Counted from the first letter of the stretch, positions 36,656-50,700 are shown. The stretch is DNA of 64,000 bases from Heterocephalus glaber (GCF_000247695.1 NW_004624776.1:9341114-9405113); one strand, 5' to 3'. A program made the numbers and translations. The notes: generated from the sequence alone by a model not told the origin.

Positions 36656-37769
36656 ATGAAAATGAGAAGACACCTAAACAAGGTGCAAACCCAGAATTCC
36701 AGATCACCAAAGGCAAATGCTAGGGGCAACAAGGTGGACAAATCTGATAATCAACCACCTGGACGCCCTGAACTGATAACACAGGAAGTAACAAAAAAGA
36801 TGAACAAGGCTCTAGAAAAATTCAAAACAGAAATAATTTCCCAGATAATGACAGATGTGGTGAGCAGAATGAAAAACATGATTAGAGACTCTAGAACAGA
36901 AACACATAAAAAAAAATAGATGAGCTCAGGACCATGATGGAAGCCATGAATGCCCAGCATAGGAAAGAAATGAAAACCATCATGCCCAACATAGGAAAGA
37001 AATGGAATCCATGAAACAGATATAAACAGATATCCAGGAGATTAAAAACTCTATTGAAAGTACTCACAGCAGAATGAGCCAATGTGAAGACAGAATATCA
37101 GATGTAGAAGACAGGATTGTGGTTAGTAACCATGAAAAGAGAGATTTCTTGAAAACAGTAAGGGACCATGAGAAATCAATCCAGTAGTTGTTAGATGATG
37201 CAACGAAGAATAACATAAGACTGACAGGAGTCAAGAAAAAAAGAATAGAAATTACAAATGACATAAAAAAATTGTTCACAGAAGCAAGGGAAGAAAACTT
37301 CCCAACCAGAGGAAAAGAATTTGACATACAGATAAGGAAGGCATATAGGACTCCAAATAGCCTTGATAAAAAAAACTACACATAGGCATATAATAGTTAA
37401 GTTTTCAGAAAGCCAAAAGAAGAACAAAGTTCTACAAGCAGTAAGAGAAAAGAAACAAATCATATACAAATGAAAGCCCATTAGAATCACAGCAGACTTC
37501 TCAATGCAAACCCTCAAGTAAACAAGAGCCTGAAGTGAAGTATTTCAAGTCCAAAAGAAAATCTCCAAACTAGATTGATGTATCCTGCAAAACTATCTTT
37601 CAAAATCTATGGGGAAATACGATACTTCCAAGACAAAGAACACCTGAGAAACTTCATGAATACCAAACCACCACTCCAAACAATTCTAAACAATATCCTA
37701 GAAAAAAATGAGGGTCACAACTCCATGAGGCCCAACAGAGTGAAGCCATCAGACAAGATAAGAAATTAA
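36656..37769 (+). pseudogene. L1 ORF1 (broken)
   Basis: It starts MRRHLNKVQTQ (36662 region), the same start seen in other copies. The N-terminal part is followed by a coiled-coil segment with repeated acidic/basic heptads and a C-terminal nucleic-acid-binding part ending ...PNRVKPSDKIRN. The family protein is an RNA-binding trimeric chaperone of the L1 RNP. Several stops and frameshifts. Confidence 0.85.
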
Positions 37770-37829
37770 AGGAAAAGGAGAAAAATAAAAACATAAATGA
37801 GCCAACAACAGGAAAATATCATGTCAAGG

Positions 37830-40800
37830 ATAACAATACATATCAGTTATAACCATCAATGTTAATGGCCTCAATTCGCCAATCAAAAGAAATAGACTGG
37901 CAGAATGGAGTCAGGAGCAAAATCCAACAATATGCTGTATATAAGAAATGCACCTAGTTCAAAAAAAATTCATAGACTGAAAGTTAAAGGATGAAAAACA
38001 GTTCTCCATGTGACAGGAACCCGGAAAAAGCAGGGGTAGCTATCTTCTTATTTGCAGACAAATTAGATTTCAAACCAAAACTAATTAAGAGAGACAAAGA
38101 AGGTCACTACATCCTTGTAGAGGGAACAATCCAAGAGGAAGTGATGGCAATCACAAATATATATACACCAAATACTAGTGCACCCACCTATATAAAACAT
38201 TAATGAACATGAAAAATCACATGAGAACTAATACAATTGTAGTGAGGGACCTCAATAACCCACTGTCACAAAAAGATCATCTAGACAGAAAATCAACAAT
38301 GAAACACTAGAACTTAACCAAATTTCTGAACAAATGCACTTAATAGATGCCTACAGAGTATTCCACCCCAAAAAGTCAGAATACACATTCTTTTTAGCTG
38401 CACATGGCTCATTCTCCAAAATAGATAACATACTAGCTCACAAAACATGTTTAAGTAAATGAAAAGGAACTGAAGTTATCCTCTATATATAATCAGACCA
38501 TAGTTGAATTAAACTGGGATCAATAGCATAAGAAACTGCAAGAACTTCACAAACACATGCAAATTGAGTAACACTCTCCTGAATAACCAATGGGTCACAG
38601 AGGAAATTGGAGAAGAAATTAGACAGCTTCTACAATTAAATGATAATGCCAATACAACATACAAGAATCTATGGGGCACAATGAAAACTGTCTTATGAGG
38701 GAAATTATTAGCAGTGAATGCTCACACTAGGAAAACAGAATGAGCTCAAATAAACAACCTAATGCTGAACCTCAAGCTCCTAGAAAAATAAGAGCAACAC
38801 AAGCCCAAAACTCATACAAGGAAGGAAATTATAAAGATCAGAACAGAGATCATTGCAATGGAGACTAAGAGAATGATACTAAAAAATCAATGAATCAAAG
38901 AGTTGGTTCTTCAAAAGAATAAATGAAATTGACAAACCCTTAGCCAACCTTATCAGAAAAAGGAAAGAAAAGGCCCAAATCCATGCAATCAGGAATGAAA
39001 AGGGTGACATCACAACAGATCCAACAGAAATTCAGAGAATCATCAATACCTACTTCGAGAACCTATAAGCCAGTAAGATGGAAAACACAGAAGAAATGGA
39101 CAGATTTCTAGACAAATATGAATTACCAAAGTTGAACAAAGGAGACATGAAAATTCTAAACACCCTAATTTCAATCAGTGAAATTGAAAATGTAATTAAA
39201 AATTCACCAACAAAGAAAAGCTCACATCCTGATGGCTTCACTGCTGAATTCTACAAGAAATTTAGGGAAGAGCTAAAGCCACTACTTCTCAAACTCTTTA
39301 ATGAAGTTGAAAGGGAAGCAATACTCGCAAATTCATTCCTAGAAGCAAGCATTACATTGATTCCAAAAGCAAAGAAAGACACAAGCGAAAAAGAGAACTA
39401 CAGGCCAATCTCCATAATGAACACAGATGCAAAAATCCTCAATAAGATACTGGCAAACAGAATACAGAGGATGATCTGGAAGATTATACACCCTGACTAA
39501 GTTGGATTCATCCCAGAGATTCAAGGATGGTTCAGCATACATAAATCAACAAATGTAAATAAGTATATTAACAGAGTCAAGGACAAAAACCATATAACCA
39601 TCTCAATAGATGTAGAAAAAGCATTTCACAAAATCCAACACACAGTCATGATAAAAACCCTATAGAAAATTAGAATAGATAGTCTTTATCTCAACCTGAT
39701 TAAGGCTATCTATGAAAAACCAACATCCAACATCATATTAAATGGTCAAAAACTAAAATATTTCACAATAAAATCAGGAAAAAGACAAGAATATCCACTA
39801 TCACCACTCCTCTTCAATATAGTTCTGGAAACATTAGCCACAGCAATTAGACAAGAGGAAGAAATAAAAAGAATAAAGATAGGAAAGGAAGAAGTTAAAC
39901 TGTCATTATTTTCCAAAGACATGATACTCTACATAGAAGATCCAAAAAACTGCTTAAAGACTGCTAGACTTAATTGACAGATTTAGCAGAGTGGCTGGGT
40001 ATAAGGTCAAAACTCAAAAATCAATAGCTTTCTTGTACAAATATAACAGACTCACTGAGAGAGAAACTGGGGAAACAATCCCTTTCACAACAGCCTCCAA
40101 AACAATGAAATACCTAGGAATCAATCTAATGAAAGAACTCAAAGAACTCTAGTCTGAAAACTACAGCACTCTGAAAAAAGAGATTGAAGAGGATATCAGA
40201 AAATGGAAAGACATTCCTTGCTCCTGTGTAGGAGGAACCAATATAGTGAAAATGGCCATACTTCCAAAACTGCTATATAGATTCAATTGCAATCCCAATT
40301 GAAATTCCAGCAGCATACTTCACAGACCTTGAGAAAACAATCCAAAAATTCACTTAGAACAAGAAGAGACCTAGAATAGCAAAAGCAATTTTAGGCAACA
40401 AGGACATGAGAGAGGGTATCACAATACCCAACATGAAACTATACTACAAACTGCCAGTGATTAGAACAGCATGGTACTGGCAAAGAAACAGACCTGAGGA
40501 CTAGTGGAACAAAGTAGAAGATGCAGAAATAACTCCAGACACACTCACCCACCTCATCTTTGACAAAGAAGAAATACACCCTCACTGGAGGAAAGATAGC
40601 CTCTTTAATAAATGGTGCTGGAAAAATTGGGTTTCAATTTGCCAAGGATTAAAACTAGGCCTACATCTCTCAGCAAGTGCTAAACTAAAATCAAAATGGA
40701 TTTTAAGATCTAAACATTAAAACAGAAACACTAATCTGGCTGGAAGAGAGGTGAGGTAAAAATCTTGAAGACATTGCCGTAGGAAAAGATTTCATGAACA

Positions 40801-41598
40801 AAACCTCAGTTGCATGTGAACTAGCACAAAAAATCAACAAATGGGATCTCTTCTTATTAAAAAGTTTCTGCACAGCAAGAGAAACCACCAGCAGTGTGAA
40901 GAGACAATCCACAATCTGGGAAAAAATTTTTACCAGCTATTCCTCAAACAAAGGTCTACTATCTAGAATATATAAATCAGACCTCCAAATTTAAGGACCC
41001 AATCCAAAAATGGGCATCTGAGATGAACAGACATTTCTCAGACAAAGAAGTAAAAGCAACAAAGAAACATATGAAAACATGTTCAATATCACTGGTCATT
41101 CAAGAGATGCAGATGAAAACAATACTGAGATTCCAGCTCACTCCAGAAAGAATGGCAGCTATCAAGAAATCAGCCAACAACAAATGCTGGCAGGGTTGTG
41201 AGGAAAATGAACCCTTCTCCACTGTTGGTGGTAATGTAGGCTGGTGCTACCACTGTGGAAATCAGTATGGAGATACCTCAAAGAACTAGGACTAGAAGTA
41301 CCATTTGACCCAGTTATTCCCTTGCTGGGTATCTTCCCCAAAGAATTAAAAGAATCATACCACAGCGATATATGTGCACCCATGTTTATAGCAGGACAAT
41401 TTGTAAGACCTAAAACCTGGAAATAGACCAATTGCCCATGAATTGGAGACTGGATAAAGATGTGGGTTTTTTTAATAAAATGGAGTACTACTCAGCCATA
41501 AAGAATGACAAACTAGAGACATTTATAGCTAAGTGGATGCACACTGAGACCATACTCTTAAGTGAAATAAATAGGACACACATGTTTAAATACTGAAT
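37830..41598 (+). pseudogene. L1 ORF2 (broken; RT motif mutated)
   Basis: It begins with the endonuclease block ISVITINVNGLNSPI-like (near 37850) and continues through the endonuclease domain to about 38600. The RT domain runs to about 40500 (fingers/palm from about 39050), and the Cys-containing C-terminal part to about 41598. The catalytic FADD motif is FSKD here (39909-39920), losing the first Asp. Many in-frame stops. The product would be endonuclease/reverse transcriptase for target-primed insertion. Confidence 0.88.
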
Positions 41599-41927
41599 CA
41601 TTTCTCTGGTATGAGATACTCAAAGTGTAAATGAGGATCAAAATTGTATAATAGATAATGTGAGATAGGAAGAAAATGTCTAAAGGGGAAAGGGAACTGG
41701 GATGGGTGGGGGAAAGGAAAGGGAAAGGAAAAAATATGAGAAAAGGAAACAAAGTCTTTGTAAATAGGGAGAGGTGAAGGGGCTAAAGGGAAGGCAGGGG
41801 AATGGGGAAAAATAAAAACCAAGATACATCGTGTAAAGGTACAAATTCCCAATGATCAATGCCATCGTATTGTATATCTAAAATGTACTAATAAACTTAA
41901 TGAAAAAATAAAATAAAAAGAAGGTAA

Positions 41928-42551
41928 CAACAAGAGTAATTAGTTTAGGAGATGTAAAACCAAATAATAGAAATTCTAGGAAAAAAAGAAATTAACAAGG
42001 GATGATTTGCAGAGCTGAAGAAAGAGCCTTAAAGTTTAAAAAGTGCTTAGCAAGATAAATCTCTCTCCTTTCTCTGACACAAATGCTGTTGCACATGTGC
42101 ATATCTGTGTACATGTAGTTGCATATACATGTACACCCATCTGGACAAAAAGCAGTTTCAAAAATGCAAAAACTCTGCAACTGTTTTTTTTAAAACTTCT
42201 CCTAGGAAATAACCATGGATGCACTCCAACAAAACAAATGAGTAAACCAAAGAGGTAGAATGCAGAGAGAATGAGAAGTCCCAGAAAAACTACACATGCT
42301 TGATAAGGCAAACAGAAACCGTAAAGGCCCCCAGGAGGAGATACCAGGAAAAGGAGGAAAGGATTCCCTGAGACCAAAAAAGCTGAGGACACAGTTCGGG
42401 TCCATACACATTTACTGCTGGGTTCTACCCCTTCACTCCAGTGTGAAGTCCCAAATCACTCAATACTTTACCACTTCTGAAGCTGTACTTGGAAGTCATT
42501 ATTTTAGAATACAAAGGAGGAGTGATATGTATAAAGATAAGAATACATTCC
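41928..42551. other. Unassigned intronic sequence
   Basis: Right of the L1 duplication; AT-rich. Overlapping short frames at 42036-42559 on both strands have no recognised domain. Confidence 0.5.
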
Positions 42552-42945
42552 TGTATTAGTCAGTTTCTCATTACTATACAAAAATACCTAAGATAATCAA
42601 CTTATAAAGGCAAAAGATTTAGTTTGGTTCATAGTTTTAGAGTTTCTAGTCTGTGACTGGGTATACCCACTGCTTTTAGGCCTCTGGTGAGCATACCAGA
42701 TGCCAATAACAGGGAGCATGTTGCACAAAAGGTGCTTACCTCATGGCCTTAATGCGATAAAAGGAAGAGGAAGAAACTGGAGTCCCACAATCCTCTTCAA
42801 GGGCATACCCCCAATAACCTAAGGGCCTTCTGCTTCCCTCTACCTCTCAAAGGTTGCATCACCTTCCAATAGTGCCACATTGGGGATCAGACCTTTAGCA
42901 CATGGAACTTAAGAGGACATTCAAGATCCAAACCATGACAACTCC
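42552..42945 (-). mobile_element. MaLR-type LTR, antisense
   Basis: Plus-strand blocks in order: ttagtcagtttctcattact, gataatcaacttataaagg, acctcatggccttaatgc, tcctcttcaagggcatacc, ccttccaatagtgccacatt, ggacattcaagatccaaacc. This is the same family as the copies at 8650 and 10195 and the best preserved of them. Confidence 0.78.
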
Positions 42946-44136
42946 CCTTCCATTATATAAAATCAGAAAGACAATCTTTGTGCTAGATATTCATATATAC
43001 TAAGAAACACAACAGACATCTTGAAAGTCCACATCAACCAAAGGCCAAAAATAACAGGAGAAAAAAAATCCAGATTATTTATCCTCATCTTTACTGTCAT
43101 TTTGAAAAGCAAACACAATTAGTTAAATCCGCTACGTGCAAGGTCCGTATGCCTCAGCTAAGTCAGATAGAATTAGTAATGCCTCTTCACCATGAAGTTG
43201 AAGTAGAGCTGGCATTATACTCTTCATTGATTTTTTTTTTCACTCTGCAAACCCTGATTCTTTTCCTACCTTTAGTAAATGTAAAACTTTGCTATTGTTT
43301 GCATTTGTCTTGACCAATTCTTTGTTCAGGTCAGAAAGAACCTAGAAACTACCTCTAGAAGGAGATTCCTGCACCCCTGAAGCCAGTAATAACAATGCTA
43401 TTTGTTTTCAGAAAAACTACAGTTTACTTTTGGGAAAAGAATTCAGAAACTTTGATATTCTTTGCTCTACACTGCAAATTATTAATACCACCCATTCCAG
43501 GGAGAAAGCAAAAACCCTTCCATGGCATTGTCAGGCCTCCTATTTGGAACTGTTGCAATGATCTTCCAAACAAGATTAAATGTTCTGTTATAAGGAATTG
43601 GTGAAACACATAATGAGCTATGCTAATATTCCAATTGTTTAAAATTTTATTTAAAAAAGAGAAATATGTTTTAAACAATGTTTACTTATTTCATTAATTT
43701 CTAATCACAATGTGCAGTTCCTATCAATCTGGGAGATGGGGGGTGGTTGTGCACGTGTAATTTGAAGAAAAACTTCAATATTTATGTGTTTATATTTGTA
43801 AATGAAAACAAATGCCTATTGTTTTTCTAATATAAAGTAAAAATGGTTAAAAAAGGACAAAAGATGTTAATATAAAGTTGTATTTTCTAAACCAAAGCCT
43901 TAGTATTCCGGTTTAATTGCAGTGTTGGCCCTTCACAATAAATAAGTGAGTTTTTGATTGCAGTTTGGCACTTAGTCTCTAAAAGGTTCACCAGCTCTGC
44001 TCTAAGCCATCGTTAGACAGGCTCAGTTGCAGTGAAAGTAAGCCAAAGGTTAAACAACTTTGTTTGGTCAATGCAAAAATAAAAATATAGCCATGACCAA
44101 TATCCATTTCAACAGTAGGGAGAAATTAGAAACATT
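42946..44136. other. Unassigned intronic sequence
   Basis: No gene or repeat recognised. A pair of opposing open frames (43395-43678) is a shadow pair. Confidence 0.5.
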
Positions 44137-44152
44137 GAGATATATTCTAAGA

Positions 44153-44237
44153 CTGGCAAGGGATGTAGCTCAGTGGCACCGTGCCTGCCTCGTAAGCGCA
44201 AGGTCCTGAGATCAATCCCTGGTACCAAAAAAAGCTG
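44153..44237 (+). mobile_element. ID-type SINE with 16-bp duplication
   Basis: gatgtagctcagtggcaccg and gagatcaatccctggtacc mark the A and B boxes, with a short A tail. A 16-bp duplication with one mismatch flanks it: gagatatattctaaga (44137-44152) and gagatatgttctaaga (44238-44253). Confidence 0.95.
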
Positions 44238-44253
44238 GAGATATGTTCTAAGA

Positions 44254-46221
44254 CAAACATCAGGGATATATTGAATAGTTCTCTTGCAGCTTCCAAGATA
44301 AGTCCCAAGGTCATCTGGTATCCTTACATGCCAAAGGAATTGTAATTAGTCCATTTTATTTTTATTATTCCAGTAATTCACCAGTTTGTTTTATGGGCAT
44401 ATTTTGCCACCTGGTTTAATTTTCATTGGTAGATGGCATAGTGAAGTGGCATATATAAGATGCCAATACATTTCTCTCATTCTCAACACAGGAATCAACA
44501 CTTTTCCCACTGTGTTTTTCATTAATACTTCCCATTCTTTGTCTTGGAAGAATCAGTATTCCACTTATCTCCCAAGATTTCTCTTTTATTTTAATGTAAG
44601 ATTTCTAAAATTTTAATGTAATACAAGTAGATATTAAAATATAAAAAGCACTCTTCTACCTAAAACAAAATTCTATAACAATAGACAATATACTGTGTAT
44701 CATGATTTTAAAGAATGATCTTGAACCCAATATTCAGAGGATCCTCTAGGGAACCCTAACAGTTATCACTGCCACACTTGTCATCAACCTCTCTTCACAG
44801 GTCACTGTCTATCGCATATTTGAAATCATTTCCAATCTCACCCACCCATCCACCACACTCTAAAAATCAAAACAAAATCTAGCCCGGCTTCCCCTTCAGT
44901 AGCACCCGTGGCTCTTTTCTCTATCAACACACTTTTAGAAACAGCAATCTATTCTCATTGCTTCTAATTCCTCCCTTTTCATTCACTTCTCAACCTACTA
45001 ATATGTGACTTCCACCCCCACATTTTACTAAAACTGCTCATTCAAAACTAGGCCACAAACTGCTGCCTAATTTCCAATCCCAACAGCCTTTGTATTTTTT
45101 GCTTGTTTTCTCCTGTGAGAACATTTTGACCGTTTTCTACTTTGGAAACTCCTTCTTCCTTAGACATATACACTGTATTTTCCTGGTGTTTCTTCACCCC
45201 CTCTCCCCATCTCTTGCTGACTTTTCTCTTCAGTTGTCCCTTAAATGTGGATGTAAAGCTCCTCTCTTAAACATCTCATTATTCTACCCTTCATTTCTTT
45301 CTCTGAATCTGCTCATCCATTCTCCTGGCTTCAACTCACATCTCTGGAGTAATGGCCCCACATTTATATCATTGCTTCAGGCTTTTTTTTGTCATTTTAG
45401 AAATTGATATCTAAATGTACCTCAGGAACCCCAAACTCTGCATGAGTTAATAACTGTCCACTACCACATCCAGTCCTTTAAAACATCTCCCAGTAATCCA
45501 GTGAGTGATTCCTGGAAGGGATCCTCATTGGTTGATGGCTTCTCTCTTTAACAGGTATATATTCCACCTTTATGTTTTCTCAGCCTGGAAAGCTAAATAA
45601 TAATAAAATATATTATTATCTTATGTTCATACTATGGTAGTACGTTCCTCAATGGGCTCCCTGACATTATCTACATCATTAATAATCTCTTCAAAATACA
45701 TAATTATGTTAATTTTTATTTAAAAATCTAAAGGTTTTCAATTCCCTAACACACACACACAATCTGGCCCTAACTTATCCATCTGGTTTTGTTTCCAGTA
45801 ACACCCAATCCACATGCTCACCATCCACCAAAAAAACTGGTACCCATTTCCTAAAGAAGCCACAAACTCTCCTGTCTCTATCATGTTCTTCCTACATGGA
45901 GCTCGTTCTTTCTCCATAATCATCCTATGTATTCTTCCAGGCCCAGCTGCTATAGAAAGCCTCAGGCATTTTCCAATCCAGGATAAGCTGCCCCCTCGCA
46001 TTCTTTTTCCTATAATAACTGCAGAGATGGTGCTAGAACCAGGTTTCCTGAATGAGTCAATGCATTCCTAGACCACATTATTTCTAATACTGAGCTCTGC
46101 TAAAATATGAAGAAGTTCAGAATGTCCTGCTGCTTTCAGGGTTTACTCAAAGGATTTCACACGAATATCCTCAATAGCTATTTAATATGTTACACATTGA
46201 AACTAGTATTATTATACAAAT
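44254..46221. other. Intronic sequence with L2-like pieces
   Basis: 44780-45580 and 45720-46080 are C/T-rich and contain phrases typical of antisense-read ancient LINE/L2-type repeats (tccctaacacacacacac, tcttccaggcccagctgc, ccatttcctaaagaagcc). No gene recognised. The assignment is weak. Confidence 0.35.
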
Positions 46222-46242
46222 AAGATGATTCAGGACAGCTCC

Positions 46243-46563
46243 CAGCACAGAGGAGGCTTCTGGGTCACCAGGTGACAGCTTGCAGCACAGAGGAGGCTTC
46301 CAGGTAGCCATGCCATAGCTCCTAGCACAGAGGAGGCTTCCGGGTCAACATGTCACAGCCTCCAGCACAGAGGCGGCTTTTGAGTGGGCGAGCCACAGCT
46401 TGCAGCTCAGAGGAGGCTTCTGGGTCATCTTCACACAGCTCCCAGCACAGAGGAGGCCTCAGGGTCAATGTGCCACAGCTCCCAGCACAGAAGAGGCTTC
46501 TGGATTAACATGCCACAGCCCCCAGCGCAGAGTAGGAGGCTTCCAGGCCACCCAACCACTGCT
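46243..46563 (+). repeat. Eight 40-bp tandem repeats in L1 5' UTR
   Basis: Unit start cagcacagaggaggcttc recurs exactly every 40 bases at 46243, 46283, 46323, 46363, 46403, 46443, 46483 and 46523, with small substitutions. It lies directly before ORF1 and continues into it in one open frame. No other L1 copy here carries this unit. Confidence 0.95.
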
Positions 46564-46623
46564 CCCACCACAAAGGAGGTGAACCACATGGGCACCGCCA
46601 GCATCCCCCCCACCCTGGTCAAA

Positions 46624-47670
46624 ATGAGAAGACACATAAACAAGCCTCAGAACCAGACTTCCAGATCACCTACAGCAACCAAAAAGGGAAATGAGATGGA
46701 AAAATCTGATGCTAAACAATCTGGACTCCCTGAACTAGCAATGAAAGGAGATCTGGAAAAAATGAAATCAGAAATAATTTCTCAGATAACAGCAGAGATT
46801 GTGCCCATAGTGCATGACATGATTAATAAATCTAGAGAGGACACAGATAAAAAAACAGAGGAGCTGAGGAACATGATGGAATCCCAACATGGGAAACAAA
46901 TGGAATCCATAAAACAGATGCAAACAGATTTCCAGGAGATTAAAAACTCTATTCAATGTCTATTCAGCAGACTGAGCCAATGAGAAGACAGACTTTCAGA
47001 TACAGAAGATAAGATTGAAATTAGTGACCGGGAAATGAAAATTTTCTTTACAATTGTAAGGGACCACAAGAAATCAATCCAGCAGCTGGTAGACAATGCA
47101 AAGAAGAATAACATAAGACTGATTGGAGTCAATTAAGAAAAGGAGAGAGTGCAGATAACATAAAAAAAAATAGTTCACAGAAGTGATAGCAGAAAATTTC
47201 CCAACTAGGGGAAAAAAACGACATACAGATAAGTGAGGCACATAGGACTCCAACTAGCCTTGATCAAAAAACTCTACATATACGCAAATAATTGTTAAGG
47301 TTCCAGAAAGCCAACAGAAGAACAAAGTTAGACAAGCAGAGAAAAGAAACAAATCACATACAAAGGAAAGCCCATCAGAATCGCAGCAGACTTCTCAACT
47401 CAAACCCTCAAGGCAAGAAGAGCCTGGAGTGATGTATTTGAAGCCCTAAAGGAAAACAACCTCCAACCCAGATTGATGTGCCCTGAAAAACTATCTTTCA
47501 AAATTGATGGAAAAATAAGATACTTTCATGACAAAGAGCACCATAGGAACTTCAAGAATAACAAAACAACACTCCAAAAAATTTTAGACAAAATGCTAGG
47601 AAAAGAAAATGAGCATCACAACCCCGGCAAGCCCAGCAGAATGAATCCATCATACACAACAAGAAATTAA
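46624..47670 (+). pseudogene. L1 ORF1 (broken)
   Basis: Start Met at 46624 (MRRHINKPQNQTSRSPTATK), preceded by an in-frame run through the repeat array back to 46384. The coiled-coil region carries regular charged repeats to a stop at 46981-46983 that breaks it, and the C-terminal nucleic-acid-binding part resumes in another frame to about 47670. The broken frame argues against function. Confidence 0.88.
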
Positions 47671-47706
47671 AAGCAAATGGGGAGAATCCCAGAAAAAGAA
47701 AAAGTC

Positions 47707-50700
47707 ATGACAATGATAACTCAATACGTATCAGTTATAACAATCAATGTTAATGGTCTCAACTCACCAATAAGAAATAGACTGGTAGAATGGGTCAAGA
47801 AGAAAGATCTAACAATATGCTGCATACAAGAAGTACATTTAATTCAAAAAGAAACTCATAGCCTGAAAATTAAAAGGTGGAAAACAATACTCCATGCAAC
47901 AGGAACACGAAAATAAACAGAAGTAGCTATCATCTTTGCAGACCAAGTGAATTTCAAACCCAAACTTATGAAGAGAGGCAAAGAAGGACACTACGTCCTT
48001 GTAAAGAGAACAATCCAAGAGGAAGAGATGACAAACATAAATGTCTATGCACCAAACACTAGTGCACCCAACTATATAAAACAAATACTAACAGACATGA
48101 AAAATCATATAAGCATTAATACAATAGGAGTGGGGTATCTCAATACCCCATTGTCACAAATAGATAGATCTACTAGACAAAAAAATAGACAACGAAATAC
48201 TAGAACTCAAACTCTTAAACAATGAACTGAGTAGATGTTTACAGAGTGTTCCACCCCACAAAATCAGAATATACACTCTTCTCAGCTGCACATGGGACGT
48301 TCTGCAAAATAGACCACATACTTGCTCATAGAACATATTTAGGTAAGTGCAAAGGAATTGAAGTTATCCCCTGTATATTATCAGACCATAGTGTGATGAA
48401 ATTGGAGATCAATAGCAAAAGAAACCACAAGAATTTCATAAACACATGGAAATTGAACAACACACTTCTAAATAACAAATGGGTCACAGAGGAAGTTAAA
48501 GATAAATTAGAAATTACTTATTCACTTAAGTGACAATGACAATACAACATATCGGAATCTATGGGCAACATATCGGAATCTATGGGACACAAAGAAAGCA
48601 GTCTTATGAGGGAAATTCATAGCAGTGAATACTCATATTACAAAAACAGAGCGAGCTCAAGTAAACAATCTGATGATGAAATTCAAGCTTCTAGCAAAGA
48701 AGAGTATGACAAAACCAAAGACCACAGAAAGAAGGAAATTACAAAGATCAGGGCAGAAATCAATGTAATGGAGGCTAAGTAAACAATAAAAAAAAAAATC
48801 AATGAAGCCACTAGTTGGTTCTTTGAAAGAATCAACAAAATTGACAAACCCTTAGCCAACCTTATCAGAAAAAGGAAAGAAAAGGCCCAAATCCATGCAA
48901 TTAGGAATGAAAAGGATGAAATTATGAGCAACCCAGCAGAAATCCAGAGGACCATAAATAGCTACTTCGAGAACATATATGCCAATAAGATGGAAAACAC
49001 AAAAGAAATGGACAGATTCCTAGATGCATATGAATTNNNNNNNNNNNNNNNNNNNNNNNNNNNNNNNNNNNNNNNNNNNNNNNNNNNNNNNNNNNNNNNN
49101 NNNNNNNNNNNNNNNNNNNNNNNNNNNNNNNNNNNNNNNNNNNNNNNNNNNNNNNNNNNNNNNNNNNNNNNNNNNNNNNNNNNNNNNNNNNNNNNNNNNN
49201 NNNNNNNNNNNNNNNNNNNNNNNNNNNNNNNNNNNNNNNNNNNNNNNNNNNNNNNNNNNNNNNNNNNNNNNNNNNNNNNNNNNNNNNNNNNNNNNNNNNN
49301 NNNNNNNNNNNNNNNNNNNNNNNNNNAATCCTTAATAAGATACTGGCAAACAGAATGCAGAAGATCATCAAGAAGATCATACACCCTGACCAAGTGGGAT
49401 TTATCCAAAGGATGTAGGGATGGCTCAATATACACTAATCAATCAATGTAATACACTATATCAATAGAGTCAAGGACAAAAACTATATGATTATCTCAAT
49501 AGATGCAGAAAAAGCATTTGACAAAATCCAACATGCATTTACGATAAAAACCCTACAAAAAATTGGAATAGATGGTTTATACCTCAATCTCATAAAAGCC
49601 ATCTATGGAAAACGAACAGTCAATATCATACCAAATGGTCAAAAACTAAAATCCTACACACTAAAATCAGGAACAATACAAGGATGTCCACTATCATCAC
49701 TCCTGTTCAATATAGTTTTGGAAACATTAGCCATTGCAATTAGACAAGAGAAAGAAATAAAAAGAATAAAGATAGGAAATGAAGAAGTCAAATTGTCATT
49801 ATTTGCAGATGACATGATACTCTACATAGAAGACCCCAAGAACTCCACTAAAAGTCTTCTCGACTTAACAACCAAATTCAGTAAAGTAGCTGGATACAAG
49901 GTCAATATACAAAAATTAATAGCTTTCCTCTACATGAACAGACTCATTGAGAAATAGGGCAAACAATTCCTTTCATAATAGCATTCAAAAAATTGAAATA
50001 CCTAGGAATCAACCTAACAAAAGAAATCAAAGACCTCTTCTCTAAAAACTATAGCAGTCTGAAAAGATAGATTAAAGATGATATCAGAAAATGGAAAGAC
50101 ATCCCTTGCTCCTGGGTAAGAAGGATCAACATAGTGAAAATGGCCATACTTCCAAAATTACTATATAGATTCAATGCAATCCAAATTGAAATCCCAGCAG
50201 CATACTTCACAGACCTTGAGCAAACAATCCAAAAATTTATTTGGAACAAGAAGAGACCCAGAATAACAAAAGCAATTCTAGGTAACAGAGACATGGCAGA
50301 AGGTATTACAACTCCCAATTTGAAACTATACTACAAAGCTACTGTAATAAAAACAGCATGGTACTGGCAAAGAAACAGAACTGAGGACTAGTGGAACAGA
50401 TTAGAAGATGCAGAAACAACTTCAGACACACTCAGCCACCTCATCTTTGACAAAGGAGCCAAACACCCTCACCAGAGGAAAGATAGCTTCTTTAATAAAT
50501 TGTGTGGAGAAATTGTGTTTCAACTTGTCAAAGACTAAAACTAGACCTATATCTCTCACCATGCACTAAACTAAAATCAAAATGGATTAAAGATCTAAAT
50601 ATTAAAACAGAAACGCTGAACCAGCTGGAACAGAGGCTAGGTAGAACTCTTAAAGACACTGTTGTACGAAAAGATCTTATGAAGAAAATGTCAGTTGCCC

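Larger units (their letters stand above)
35003..41917 (+). mobile_element. Full-structure LINE-1 (pseudogenised) with target-site duplication
   Basis: Flanked by a 10-bp duplication aagaaggtaa (34993-35002 and 41918-41927). Order: GC-rich 5' UTR (35003 to about 35600) with about three degenerate 50-bp units, an inverted L1 3' end carrying an ID SINE (about 35735-36065), further 5' sequence, ORF1 from 36656, ORF2 from about 37830, purine-rich 3' UTR and A-rich end. Length 6.9 kb, including the inserted pieces. Antisense to MTUS1. Confidence 0.92.

Noticed and set aside
46243..46563. CRISPR-like array (regular repeats)
   Set aside because: The units are contiguous without spacers and lie in an L1 5' UTR of a mammalian genome; the same holds for the 66-bp array at 63375-63837.
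46384..46983. A 199-codon open frame that could look like a new protein gene
   Set aside because: The first part is the translated 40-bp repeat array of the L1 5' UTR and the second is L1 ORF1, which then ends in a stop.
48922..49451. Open frames of 157-175 codons across the gap
   Set aside because: They are extended artificially by the Ns; the sequence is L1 ORF2.
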